Shown here: in pieces, positions 1-8,625 of the stretch
Layout of the letters: every line of letters starts with the position of its first letter
How positions within the stretch are numbered: the stretch's first letter is position 1
NCBI GenBank assembly: GCA_003555385.1
Contig: PWHO01000023.1
Coordinates: 1 to 45,823 of the forward strand
Direction: 5' to 3'
DNA: 45,823 nt
Origin: Bacteroidales bacterium
GTDB lineage: Bacteria > Bacteroidota > Bacteroidia > Bacteroidales > UBA7960
Made by a program: the position numbers and the translations under genes
The notes under the pieces: generated by a model
Told to the model about the DNA's origin: nothing
The model's database searches: none
Seen by the model: the letters and a program-made list of their open reading frames with translations, nothing else

Positions 1-904
1 CCCTGAAGTCTCCCCTGTTTCTCCGCTCGGGGCTTCTTACATGCCTGCCCTCCCAGGGGTACATGCGCCGGTTGGCGATTCTTTCATCTTCGGTGGCACC
101 GATCAGCCCCAAAGCAGCATATTCCCATTCAGCTTCGGTGGGCAGGCGGTACCTGGGCAGCAATAATCCGTCTTCGCTGCGTACGCGGCGTTCGCCGTCT
201 CCTCTGGGATCCAGGTCACGCATCCCTTCACGGACCAGCCCCTCATATTGCCCTGCCAGGTAGGCCTCTGTGTTAAAGTGGTTGGCACCTTCCTGCTCAT
301 CTACATTCCATTCCAGGTAACCTTCTCGCACCAGGATCATTTCGTTGACCCGGTCGGTACGCCAAGAGGCGTATTCAGCGGCCTGAACCCAGCTTACCCC
401 AACCACCGGATAATCGCTGTAAGCCGGATGGCGGAGGTAGTTTTCCACATAAGGCTCATTGTAGGCCAGTGGATCCCGCCATACCAGGGTATCGGGCAGT
501 GCGTTCCTGTATACTTCCGGGTGTGTTTCTCCAAAAATACGGTTCAGCCAGTGCAGGTATTCGACGTAATCCAGGTTGGTAATCTCGGTTTCATCCATAT
601 AAAAGGAAGCTACCGTTACCCGGCGGGGAATGTTGTTCCAGTCGGACATGACATCTTCTCCCGTGCGGCCCATTACAAAGGTTCCGCCTTCAATATATAC
701 AAGCCCCGGCCCGGTTTCCTGTTCCTGGTGGGGACTTATGTCAAACCCGCCTGTTTCAGGGTCGTCAGAATAAGCCCAGCCGGTGGTTCTGCTGGAGGTG
801 TCACTTGGAAAAAGACCACATGAAGAAAGCAATACTACAGATGCCAGTAGCGTGAGAGCTACCGGGAGCCTGTTTTTGAGAGTCCTTGTCATATGCATAT
901 TCAT
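1..904 (-). CDS. gldJ: Gliding motility/type IX secretion lipoprotein GldJ (3' end cut off)
   Basis: Only the first 301 codons are present; the gene runs off the window start. GldJ is an outer-membrane-associated lipoprotein of the formylglycine-generating-enzyme (SUMF1) fold, needed for gliding and type IX secretion in Flavobacterium, where it stabilises other Gld proteins. Seen here: a lipoprotein signal ending LLSSC, a GGTFVMG segment opening the SUMF1 fold, then DWNN, SFYMDETEITNLDY, ALPDTLVWR, NYLRHPAYSDYPVVGVSW and WRTDRVNE, all of which I recall from GldJ rather than GldK. The later RLPTEAEWEYAA segment is typical of the fold. Three in-frame ATGs (904, 898, 892) are possible; 892 gives the most usual lipoprotein signal. 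It lies 30 bases after porP and probably shares its transcript. Confidence 0.88.
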   Translation of the reverse strand, partial: MNMHMTRTLKNRLPVALTLLASVVLLSSCGLFPSDTSSRTTGWAYSDDPETGGFDISPHQEQETGPGLVYIEGGTFVMGRTGEDVMSDWNNIPRRVTVASFYMDETEITNLDYVEYLHWLNRIFGETHPEVYRNALPDTLVWRDPLAYNEPYVENYLRHPAYSDYPVVGVSWVQAAEYASWRTDRVNEMILVREGYLEWNVDEQEGANHFNTEAYLAGQYEGLVREGMRDLDPRGDGERRVRSEDGLLLPRYRLPTEAEWEYAALGLIGATEDERIANRRMYPWEGRHVRSPERRNRGDFR

Positions 905-934
905 TTATCTAAGATATTGCGCGTACAAAAATAA

Positions 935-1906
935 CTAAAAAGTTGGAGAGTTTAGTATGCGACGTCCGATATTTCTTTGTTCGCAATTGAACTGTATGGC
1001 GATACTTATCTCATGTACAGCGTGCATAATATCAGCGTAAGCAGAAAAAGAATGGTCATAACTGTAACCGATGCGGTAATTTTCCAGCTTGACACCAAGC
1101 AGGAAAATCAGGTTGTTATTGCTTTCCAGGGGAGTGTTGATCCATTGCCGGTACCAGATTCCTGCCATCAAAGGTTCAGCTCCTGCATACAACCCGAAGC
1201 TCATATGCGTATGTGCTCCCTGATCCTGAAAAATAACATTCGGTGAAAAGAAATAGTTCCGGTTGCTTCTGTGAATGCTTCCCATATCCGGCTCCAGGTA
1301 CATTCCGGCATGTGCCGTGTATTTGATGGCCAGCCTGGAATCTGCGGTATTGTGAAGGCTCATGTTTGGCCGGTTGATGTGGTGTGCGGCAACTCCACCG
1401 TAGAATCGTTCATTGAAAGCCAGTATCCCGGAGGCAAAATCAACCCCGTGTGTCCAGTTGTTTTCCGGGGGAGGTTCATCGGGGTTCGCAAATTCCAGCC
1501 TGCCCCAATTGACATCATTGCGGATGTAGCCGGCCTGAAGACCGAAGTGGATGCTGAGGTCACGACCGGCCTGCAGGTGGTAGGCATATGCCCCGCTGAT
1601 GCTGTTGCGCGTAAAAAAATCAAAGGGGTTGTCGGTGGTTGCTGAAAGCGCCACTCCGCCGCTGAGGGCTTCAATATAGGTGTCAAAAGACAAAAAAGCG
1701 GTGGGAAAAGTTTCAGATCCGTATTGCTTGTGTTGATAGTTGATGCCTATACGGGAGCAGGAAGCTGAACCGGCAAATGCAGGATTCAGGTAAACAGGAG
1801 CGGCAAAGAACTGCGAGAAAACCGGATCCTGGCCACGGGCCTGTTTTACGGGTGCCCAGAGGAAGATTATTATAAGAAAGAGGAAGCCGGAAAGAGTTCC
1901 TTTCAT
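935..1906 (-). CDS. porP: Type IX secretion outer membrane protein, PorP/SprF family
   Basis: An outer-membrane beta-barrel of the PorP/SprF family, partners of type IX secretion and gliding. The mature N terminus DPVFSQFFAAPVYLNPAFAG is the family hallmark, followed by alternating aromatic-rich strands to the end (about 323 aa). The start is set at the ATG at 1906, which gives a clean signal peptide (MKGTLSGFLFLIIIFLW then ARGQ). A longer reading exists only from a TTG at 1939. A near-match to the Bacteroidota -7 element (TATACTTG on the minus strand, 1957-1964) sits about 50 bases upstream. It is followed by gldJ and divergent from porU, as in other Bacteroidota type IX loci. Several paralogues usually exist per genome, so the exact partner cannot be told from sequence. 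Confidence 0.9.
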   Translation of the reverse strand: MKGTLSGFLFLIIIFLWAPVKQARGQDPVFSQFFAAPVYLNPAFAGSASCSRIGINYQHKQYGSETFPTAFLSFDTYIEALSGGVALSATTDNPFDFFTRNSISGAYAYHLQAGRDLSIHFGLQAGYIRNDVNWGRLEFANPDEPPPENNWTHGVDFASGILAFNERFYGGVAAHHINRPNMSLHNTADSRLAIKYTAHAGMYLEPDMGSIHRSNRNYFFSPNVIFQDQGAHTHMSFGLYAGAEPLMAGIWYRQWINTPLESNNNLIFLLGVKLENYRIGYSYDHSFSAYADIMHAVHEISIAIQFNCEQRNIGRRILNSPTF

Positions 1907-1983
1907 TTGTAGTTTGATTATTTTGATGCCCTGATACAACGATACAGTATCATGAACAAGTATACATTCAGGCTTGTTTTTGC

Positions 1984-1991
1984 TAATTTTG
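1984..1991 (+). promoter_or_regulatory. Candidate -7 element for porU
   Basis: TAATTTTG matches the Bacteroidota consensus TAnnTTTG exactly. It lies in the 214-base divergent region between porP (ATG start) and porU. No good TTG -33 box is seen at the usual 19-20 base spacing, and it implies a leader of about 125 bases, so this is only a candidate. Confidence 0.35.
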
Positions 1992-2120
1992 TGTCAGCTT
2001 CTTGAAATACAAGCGAAAGTGTTTACGTCAAATGTGAATGAAGGGTTGCATCATGGTGGTTGATGCCCGGGGTAAAATATCATCCCTGCTTTCACGTTTT
2101 TTTATGAACCGAGCTTTTTA

Positions 2121-5100
2121 ATGGTCAACTGCCTGATGAATCTTTACAAGGTGTTTTTTCTGCTGATCACAGCCTGGGCGACTGGAATGGCGCCTGCCGG
2201 CAGTATCGCTTCAGACCGGTCCGGCAGTCATCATTTGTCATGGCAGCCTGTGCAGGTCTTTCCGGTTAACGAGGAAGGCCATATGGAGGTTCCCTATTTC
2301 GACGGTGCTGTTTTTTCCGATACCATGCCTGAAGTCCCGGTTTTCAGTTACCGGGTCCGCGCTGAGGTCCCATTTTTTGTTCATCATTTTGAGCTGAAAA
2401 ATAAGACGTTCACCCCGGTTACCCCGAAAGAGGATGAGATTTTGCGTAAAGCGGGTTTGAGGCAGGACACCATCCGTTTGCAACCGGGGCAGCAAAGTAC
2501 ACGGAAACAGCGGTTCAGTACATTGCAGTTTTACCCCTTTCGTTACGATGCTGCCGATGACAGCTATGAAAAGTTATTGTCTTTCACCCTGATCCGTAGC
2601 CAGCAATATGACCCTGAGCTTAAAGGGGAGCATTCCGGATCTTATACAGGTGAATCGGTGCTGCACAATGGCAGCTGGTATCGTTTATGTGTGGATGAAA
2701 CCGGAATATACAAACTGGATTATGAGGACCTGGAGCAACTTGGGGTCAACCCATCCTCTGTTGAGAAAGCAAATATTCGTTTATTTGGCAACGGGTCAGG
2801 GATGCTTCCGGAGGCAAACAATGCCCCGGTGGCGGATGATCTGAAAGAAAACGCCATCTACGTGTCGGGTGATGCATCCGGAACTTTTGGCCCCGATGAC
2901 TATGTGCTTTTTTACGGAAGATCACCCGACAGGTGGTACTGGAACCATTCAGCGGAGCTTTTTCAGCATGAAAAAAACCTTTACACAGAGGAAAGCTGTT
3001 ACTTTATCACCATTGACAACGGATCGGGCAGACGCATTGAATCAAGGCCTGAGACCGATTCTTCGCCCACACATAATATCAATAGTTTTCAGGATTATGC
3101 CCTGCACCATAAAGAAGAGGAAAATATTATCGGAAGCGGACGTATCTGGTACGGTGAAAGTTTCAATTCCTCTGCTCCGCAGCATTTTTCATTTGACCTG
3201 CCCTCAGTGGACCCTGAATCAGAAGTTGTGGTGGAGGCTGAGGTTGCTGCACGTGCTTCTGTGCCGACACATTTTACCATTTCAGCAGGAGGAGAGGAAG
3301 CACAAATACAGGTAGCTTCAATCAATCCGGCCGATTATAACGGCTTTCAGGCCCGCTCTTCAGAAGGTGTGCTTCGTTTTTCTCCCGATGCCTCAGGGGA
3401 GGTGTCAGTCAGGCTGGCATACAGCCGGCCGGCTACCGGCACCCGCGGATGGCTCCGTTACCTGAGGATCAATGCATCCCGGAACCTTGTTTTCAGCGGG
3501 CCCCAGATGGCGTTCCGGTACACCCGTCATCTGGGTCCGGGGCATATTTTCGAATATGTCATGGAGAATGCCGGAGTTGGTGTTACTGTATGGGATGTCA
3601 GCGACAGGTTCCGGATCCGGAAACAGGATGTGACCCTTAACGGCAGTGAGTTGCGGTTTCGCCTTCCGGGCGATAGTTTGCGCGAGATGATCGCTTTCAA
3701 TGGCAGTTCATTCCTTGAGCCATCCCTGAAAGGTCAGGTGCCCAATCAAAACCTGCACGGGATGGAATCCCATGATATGTTTATTGTTGTAGCTCCGGAG
3801 ATGCTTGATCAGGCCGAACGCCTGGCTTCCTTCCGGCGTGAAAACGACGGACTTTCAGTGGGCGTGGTTACCACGCAACAGGTATATAATGAGTTTTCAT
3901 CAGGAAGCACCGACATCTCGGCCATCCGCAACTTTATGAAAATGCTCTATGACCGGGCCGCGACTCCTTCGGAGCTGCCAAAATATCTTTTGCTTTTCGG
4001 AAATGGTACTGTCGACAATAAGGATCTTCTGGGGTATGGGGGAAATCTTATACCGACTTATCAGAGTGAAGCCTCATTGGCCCCGCGAAATTCCTATATG
4101 ACAGATGATTATTTCGGGTTGCTGGCCGACCATGAAGGAGAGGGGGCAGAAGGGGTGCTCGATATCGGCATAGGCCGGCTCCCTGTCCGTACCCCGGAGG
4201 AAGCGGAAGTGATGGTGGATAAAATCCTGCGATATGAGCAACGTGTGCCCGGAATGGCGCCTGATGCCCGGGATCTGGATTATACGGGGGTGATATCGAA
4301 TTATGCCGATTGGCGAAATACCATGGTGTTTGTGGCAGATGACGGGGATCTTAATACCCACTTTAACCATGCCGAATTGTTGTCCGATATTGTGCGGAGC
4401 AATCATCCGTCTTACAATGTGGATAAGATATACCTGGATGCCTATCAGCAGGTGACCACTTCAGGAGGTGCCCGTTATCCTGAAGTGAACAGTGCCATCA
4501 ATGAAAGAGTAAACAAAGGGGCATTGATGATCAATTACATCGGGCACGGCGGGGTGCGCGGACTGGCCCAGCAAAGGGTGCTGACCTTTGACGATATATC
4601 TGCCTGGAACAATAAATATAACATGCCGGTATTCATGACGGCTACCTGTAATTTCAGCAGTTTTGACCAGCCTGACCCGGAAGAACTTTCAGCAGGCGTG
4701 CGCATCGTGCTAAAGCCAGAAGGAGGTTCGGCGGCTTTGTATACCACCACCCGCCTGGCCTGGTCCGGTTCAAACCTGGTGCTGAACCGCAATTTTACTG
4801 AAAACATCTTTGAAAGGAATGCAGCCGGAGAGCACCATCGCCTGGGTGACCTGATAAGGATTGCCAAACGGGAAAGCAGCGGTGGTTCCACGCCCATGCA
4901 GTTAAGGAATTTTGTACTGCTCGGAGATCCTTCTATGCAGATGGCCTACCCTGAGTACCGGGTGGTGACCGAACAAATGCCGGATACCATCCGTGCCTTC
5001 CAGGAAGTGGAAGTCAGCGGGTATGTGGCAGACGTATCGGGAAACAAACTGGCAGGTTATAGCGGGGTATTGTTTCCGACAGTGTACGACAAAAAGACCG

Positions 5101-6011
5101 CTTATCAAACAATTGGCAATAATCCCGGCAGTATGGAGGCTGGGTTCAATGTCCGCAATGCCATTCTCTACAGGGGGATGGCCAGCGTGAAAGACGGGGC
5201 TTTTTCTTTTCGGTTTGTTGTTCCCAAAGATATCGCCTATGATTACGGGGAGGGTAAGATCAGCTATTACATGGATGACGGGATGACGGATGGAAGCGGC
5301 TATTACCGGGACTTCACCATAGGAGGGACCCTGGATTCATTTCAGCCCGATTATGACGGCCCTGAGATCAGCCTGTTCATGAACGACACCAACTTTGTGT
5401 CGGGTGACCATACGAACGAGAATCCCATACTGCTGGCCTTTTTGTCCGATGAAAGCGGCATTAATGTAACCGGAAGGGTAGGGCACGACATTGTGGCTTT
5501 TTTAAACGATAATCGTTCCGACCCCATAAGGCTTAATAGCTATTATGAGGCAGATACGGATACCTACCAGAGCGGGCAGGTGGTTTATCCGTTTTACGGG
5601 CTGGAGGATGGTCGCCACAGTTTGACGCTGAGGGCGTGGGATGTGCATAATAACCCCGCCACGGAGACCATCGAATTTGTGGTGGGTTCTGCAGGGAGGC
5701 TTACCCTGAATGACCTGATGAATTATCCGAATCCTTTTTCCACGGAAACCTGGTTTACCTTCAATCACAACCAGGCTTTCAGCGAGCTGGATGTGCAGAT
5801 TGATATTTTTGACCTGCAGGGGCGGCTGGTTGACCGGATAACCCGAACGGTCAGCTCACCCGGATTCAGGGTTGAGCCGATCCGGTGGGATGGTGTCAGC
5901 AATGACGGCCGTCCTCTGTCCAATGGTTTGTATATATACCGGCTGACACTGGAAAGTCCGGATGGCCAGCGGGCAGTTCAAACGGAAAAATTATTGTTGC
6001 TCAGGCAATAG
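2121..6011 (+). CDS. porU: Type IX secretion system C-terminal signal peptidase (sortase) PorU
   Basis: PorU is a cell-surface gingipain-family (C25) cysteine protease. It removes the C-terminal secretion signal from type IX cargo and attaches the cargo to anionic LPS, working with PorV. The 1296 aa include a signal peptide, a long beta-rich N-terminal region and a C25 protease domain with the catalytic pair visible as His809 (NYIGHGGVRG) and Cys843 (FMTATCNFSSFD). The C-terminal Ig-like domain ends in its own type IX signal-like segment (NYPNPFSTETWFTF, then SNGLYIYRLTL near the end). Length is typical for the family (about 1100-1300 aa). An in-frame ATG at 2136 would give an equally good signal peptide. 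A hairpin terminator follows, and porV has its own candidate promoter. Confidence 0.95.
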   Translation: MVNCLMNLYKVFFLLITAWATGMAPAGSIASDRSGSHHLSWQPVQVFPVNEEGHMEVPYFDGAVFSDTMPEVPVFSYRVRAEVPFFVHHFELKNKTFTPVTPKEDEILRKAGLRQDTIRLQPGQQSTRKQRFSTLQFYPFRYDAADDSYEKLLSFTLIRSQQYDPELKGEHSGSYTGESVLHNGSWYRLCVDETGIYKLDYEDLEQLGVNPSSVEKANIRLFGNGSGMLPEANNAPVADDLKENAIYVSGDASGTFGPDDYVLFYGRSPDRWYWNHSAELFQHEKNLYTEESCYFITIDNGSGRRIESRPETDSSPTHNINSFQDYALHHKEEENIIGSGRIWYGESFNSSAPQHFSFDLPSVDPESEVVVEAEVAARASVPTHFTISAGGEEAQIQVASINPADYNGFQARSSEGVLRFSPDASGEVSVRLAYSRPATGTRGWLRYLRINASRNLVFSGPQMAFRYTRHLGPGHIFEYVMENAGVGVTVWDVSDRFRIRKQDVTLNGSELRFRLPGDSLREMIAFNGSSFLEPSLKGQVPNQNLHGMESHDMFIVVAPEMLDQAERLASFRRENDGLSVGVVTTQQVYNEFSSGSTDISAIRNFMKMLYDRAATPSELPKYLLLFGNGTVDNKDLLGYGGNLIPTYQSEASLAPRNSYMTDDYFGLLADHEGEGAEGVLDIGIGRLPVRTPEEAEVMVDKILRYEQRVPGMAPDARDLDYTGVISNYADWRNTMVFVADDGDLNTHFNHAELLSDIVRSNHPSYNVDKIYLDAYQQVTTSGGARYPEVNSAINERVNKGALMINYIGHGGVRGLAQQRVLTFDDISAWNNKYNMPVFMTATCNFSSFDQPDPEELSAGVRIVLKPEGGSAALYTTTRLAWSGSNLVLNRNFTENIFERNAAGEHHRLGDLIRIAKRESSGGSTPMQLRNFVLLGDPSMQMAYPEYRVVTEQMPDTIRAFQEVEVSGYVADVSGNKLAGYSGVLFPTVYDKKTAYQTIGNNPGSMEAGFNVRNAILYRGMASVKDGAFSFRFVVPKDIAYDYGEGKISYYMDDGMTDGSGYYRDFTIGGTLDSFQPDYDGPEISLFMNDTNFVSGDHTNENPILLAFLSDESGINVTGRVGHDIVAFLNDNRSDPIRLNSYYEADTDTYQSGQVVYPFYGLEDGRHSLTLRAWDVHNNPATETIEFVVGSAGRLTLNDLMNYPNPFSTETWFTFNHNQAFSELDVQIDIFDLQGRLVDRITRTVSSPGFRVEPIRWDGVSNDGRPLSNGLYIYRLTLESPDGQRAVQTEKLLLLRQ

Positions 6012-6035
6012 CAGGTCGATAGAAAATAATTCAGG

Positions 6036-6059
6036 AAAGGCAGGCAATATGCCTTTTTT
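6036..6059 (+). terminator. Rho-independent terminator after porU
   Basis: A perfect 7-bp stem (AAAGGCA at 6036-6042 with TGCCTTT at 6050-6056), a 7-base loop and a run of six T (6054-6059) lie 25 bases after the porU stop codon. Confidence 0.75.
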
Positions 6060-6067
6060 AAAATCGT

Positions 6068-6075
6068 TATATTTG
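6068..6075 (+). promoter_or_regulatory. Candidate -7 element for porV
   Basis: TATATTTG matches TAnnTTTG exactly and sits just after the porU terminator. It would give a leader of roughly 85 bases to the porV ATG. No clear -33 TTG. Its placement between terminator and gene supports separate transcription of porV-ispF. Confidence 0.45.
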
Positions 6076-6167
6076 CACTTTTGCCAACCGGGGGGCTTTA
6101 CCGGATTTCAGCACCGGCTCCGCGGTTTGCGTTACAGTCAAATTTGTTTATCAAAAATTGAGAATCA

Positions 6168-7373
6168 ATGAAATCTCTTTTCACTGCTATTGTTGCCTTG
6201 TGTGTGATGCTGATATCTGCCCAAACCCTCACTGCCCAGGATTATCGTGATATGCTGGGCCAGAGAGTGAATACGATCACCACAGCCGTCCCCTTTCTGA
6301 TGATCGCCCCGGACGCCCGTGCCGGTGCGATGGGAGATGCCGGGGTGTCTTCTTCCCCTGACATCAACTCCATGCACTGGAATCCGGCCAAATATGCGTT
6401 TATGGACCAGGACTTCGGAGTGGCGCTGAACTATACGCCCTGGTTGCGTTCGCTGGTTCCGGATATCAACCTTTCCTACCTTACCGGGTATCGGAGGCTT
6501 GATGATTTGCAGACCATTGCGTTTTCCATGAAATATTTTACCCTGGGGGATATCAATTATACCAATCAACTGGGGGAATCCCTGGGCACGTTCAGACCCA
6601 ATGAATTTTCACTGGATGCGGCATATATCCGTCAGTTGGGGCAACATCTCAGCGGTGCGGTAGCCGCCCGTTTTATCTATAGTGACCTGACCCAGGGGCA
6701 GGATGCAGCCGGAATGGAAACACAGGCAGGCATTGCCTATGCGGCCGATGTGGCGGTGTATTACCAGCGTCCCCTGGAGTGGGATACCCCGACGCAGTTC
6801 GCAGCCGGCGTGAACATTTCCAATATGGGAAATAAAATCACTTATACCGATGAGGTGAATGCAGACTTTATCCCTATTAACCTTCGCTTCGGGCCCTCCC
6901 TTACCTTTGAGCTGGATGACTATAACACCCTTTCGTTCATGGTGGACTTCAACAAGCTGTTGGTTCCCACGCCCCCTGTTTATGAGCGTGATGAAAACGG
7001 GCAGGTTATGTTTGACGATGATGGTGACCCAATCATCGCCGAGGGGAGAGACCCCAACCGTTCAGTGGTGGCAGGCATGCTGGGGTCGTTCAGCGATGCC
7101 CCGGGCGGGTTCAACGAGGAATTGCAGGAATTTACCATTTCCGCCGGGGCAGAGTATTGGTATGACGAGCAGTTTGCCATCCGTGCGGGTTATTTTCATG
7201 AGCACGAGAACAAAGGAAACAGGAAGTATTTTACCGTCGGACTGGGTTTGAAGTATAACGTATTCGGGCTTGATTTTTCCTATGTGATTCCCGTTGCCCA
7301 GCGAAGCCCCCTGGAAAACGTACTGCGTTTTTCCCTGTCATTTGATTTTGACGCACTGCGGGCACAACAATAA
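6168..7373 (+). CDS. porV: Type IX secretion outer membrane shuttle/channel protein PorV
   Basis: PorV (LptO) is a FadL-like 14-strand outer-membrane barrel that collects cargo from the SprA translocon and hands it to PorU. The 401-aa protein has a signal peptide (MKSLFTAIVALCVMLISAQ, cleavage near TAQ), then the segments PFLMIAPDARAGAMGDAG and SMHWNPAKYAF, which are diagnostic of PorV. An acidic loop (DENGQVMFDDDGDP, near residue 270) precedes the conserved DPNRSVVAGMLGSF; it is probably extracellular. It ends with barrel strands and a short tail. It lies directly after porU, which is its functional partner, and ispF follows by 8 bases. Confidence 0.95.
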   Translation: MKSLFTAIVALCVMLISAQTLTAQDYRDMLGQRVNTITTAVPFLMIAPDARAGAMGDAGVSSSPDINSMHWNPAKYAFMDQDFGVALNYTPWLRSLVPDINLSYLTGYRRLDDLQTIAFSMKYFTLGDINYTNQLGESLGTFRPNEFSLDAAYIRQLGQHLSGAVAARFIYSDLTQGQDAAGMETQAGIAYAADVAVYYQRPLEWDTPTQFAAGVNISNMGNKITYTDEVNADFIPINLRFGPSLTFELDDYNTLSFMVDFNKLLVPTPPVYERDENGQVMFDDDGDPIIAEGRDPNRSVVAGMLGSFSDAPGGFNEELQEFTISAGAEYWYDEQFAIRAGYFHEHENKGNRKYFTVGLGLKYNVFGLDFSYVIPVAQRSPLENVLRFSLSFDFDALRAQQ

Positions 7374-7381
7374 CCATCGGT

Positions 7382-7858
7382 ATGCGAATCGGTTTCGGGT
7401 ATGATGTACATCGGCTTGAGCCTGGCCGGCCGTTTGTGGTCGGGGGGGTATTAATCCCCCATCATAAAGGAGCTGTGGGCCACTCTGATGCCGATGTACT
7501 GATCCATGCCATCATGGATGCCTTGCTGGGTGCCGCGGCCCTTGGCGATATCGGTCAGCATTTTCCGGATACTGATCCCCGGTATAAAGATGCCGACAGT
7601 AAATGGTTGCTGGAAAAGGTCATGCTGCTGCTTCATCAACAGGGGATGATGATCGGTAATATTGATGCCACTGTTTGCCTGCAGCAACCGAAGATCTCCC
7701 CATATATTCCTGAAATGAAACGGGTGTTGTGCGAATTGATGCAGCTTAACCCGGACCAGCTTTCGATTAAAGCCACCACAACGGAAAAACTGGGTTTTGT
7801 CGGGCGCGAAGAAGGAGTTGCCGCCCAGGCTGTTGCTCTCGTCAGGTCGTCCAGGTAG
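7382..7858 (+). CDS. ispF: 2-C-methyl-D-erythritol 2,4-cyclodiphosphate synthase
   Basis: Cytoplasmic enzyme of the MEP isoprenoid pathway. It converts CDP-methylerythritol 2-phosphate to the cyclodiphosphate, releasing CMP. The 158 aa match the usual length. The zinc ligands are Asp8 and His10 (GYDVH) and His42 (SDADVLIH); the active-site segment TTEKLGFVGR is present near the C terminus. It begins 8 bases after porV, so it is likely cotranscribed, although the functions are unrelated. It meets lptB tail to tail with only 2 bases between stop codons and no visible terminator. Confidence 0.97.
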   Translation: MRIGFGYDVHRLEPGRPFVVGGVLIPHHKGAVGHSDADVLIHAIMDALLGAAALGDIGQHFPDTDPRYKDADSKWLLEKVMLLLHQQGMMIGNIDATVCLQQPKISPYIPEMKRVLCELMQLNPDQLSIKATTTEKLGFVGREEGVAAQAVALVRSSR

Positions 7859-7860
7859 GG

Positions 7861-8586
7861 TCAGCGCCTCAACTGGAAACTTTCCCCAAGATAGAGTTTT
7901 CTGACTTCCGGGTCTTCCGCCAGTTCGTCGGATGTACCGGCTTTCAGGATGGAGCCTTCAAAGAGCAGGTAGGCCCTGTCGGTAATTGACAGGGTTTCGT
8001 GCACGTTATGATCCGTAATCAACACCCCGATATTCCTCTCTTTAAGCTGGGAAACGATTCCCTGGATATCCTCAACGGCAATGGGGTCTACTCCTGCAAA
8101 AGGCTCATCCAGCAAAATAAATTTGGGGTCAACGGCCAGTGATCTGGCAATCTCTGTCCGCCTTCTTTCTCCGCCTGAAAGTGTAATGCCTTTGCTTTTC
8201 CTGATGTATTGCAGGCCGAACTCATTCAGCAGGCTTTCAAGCTTTTCCTTTTGCTCTTCTTTCCTTTTGTCTGTAAACTCCAGTACGGCTTTTATATTGT
8301 CCTCCACGCTGAGGCTGCGAAACACACTGGCTTCCTGTGCCAGGTAACCAATGCCCATCTGCGCCCTTTTATACATGGGCAGGTTGGTGATGTTTTCCTC
8401 TTCCAGGTGGATGGATCCTTTATTGGGTTTGATCAATCCCACCATCATGTAAAAAGTGGTGGTTTTGCCGGCACCGTTGGGGCCGAGCAACCCCACAATC
8501 TCCCCCTGGCTTACTTCAACCGACACATGGTTGACCACCACGCGCTTCTTGTATTTTTTCACCAGGTTTCGGGTATACAACTTCAT
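7861..8586 (-). CDS. lptB: LPS export ABC transporter ATPase LptB
   Basis: ATPase of the LptB2FGC transporter that extracts LPS from the inner membrane. All ABC motifs are visible: Walker A GPNGAGKTT (about residues 35-43), the Q-loop, signature LSGGERRR, Walker B FILLDEPFAGVDP and the H-loop ITDHNVHET. The YLAQEASVFR segment after the Q-loop and the tail YLGESFQLRR are typical of LptB rather than amino acid transporters. The start at 8586 (MKLYTRNLVKKYKK) fits the family; an ATG three codons earlier (8595) is also possible. It lies 30-40 bases after kdsD, so the pair is probably an operon joining Kdo supply with LPS export. Confidence 0.95.
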   Translation of the reverse strand: MKLYTRNLVKKYKKRVVVNHVSVEVSQGEIVGLLGPNGAGKTTTFYMMVGLIKPNKGSIHLEEENITNLPMYKRAQMGIGYLAQEASVFRSLSVEDNIKAVLEFTDKRKEEQKEKLESLLNEFGLQYIRKSKGITLSGGERRRTEIARSLAVDPKFILLDEPFAGVDPIAVEDIQGIVSQLKERNIGVLITDHNVHETLSITDRAYLLFEGSILKAGTSDELAEDPEVRKLYLGESFQLRR

Positions 8587-8625
8587 ACTGTTCATACAGA
8601 CAGGTATTAGTAATCGTTAAGGGGA

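Noticed and set aside
4074..4406. Long open frames antisense to porU, recQ, pckA, ftsK and other genes
   Set aside because: They mirror well-supported genes on the other strand, have no family motifs, and arise from codon bias.
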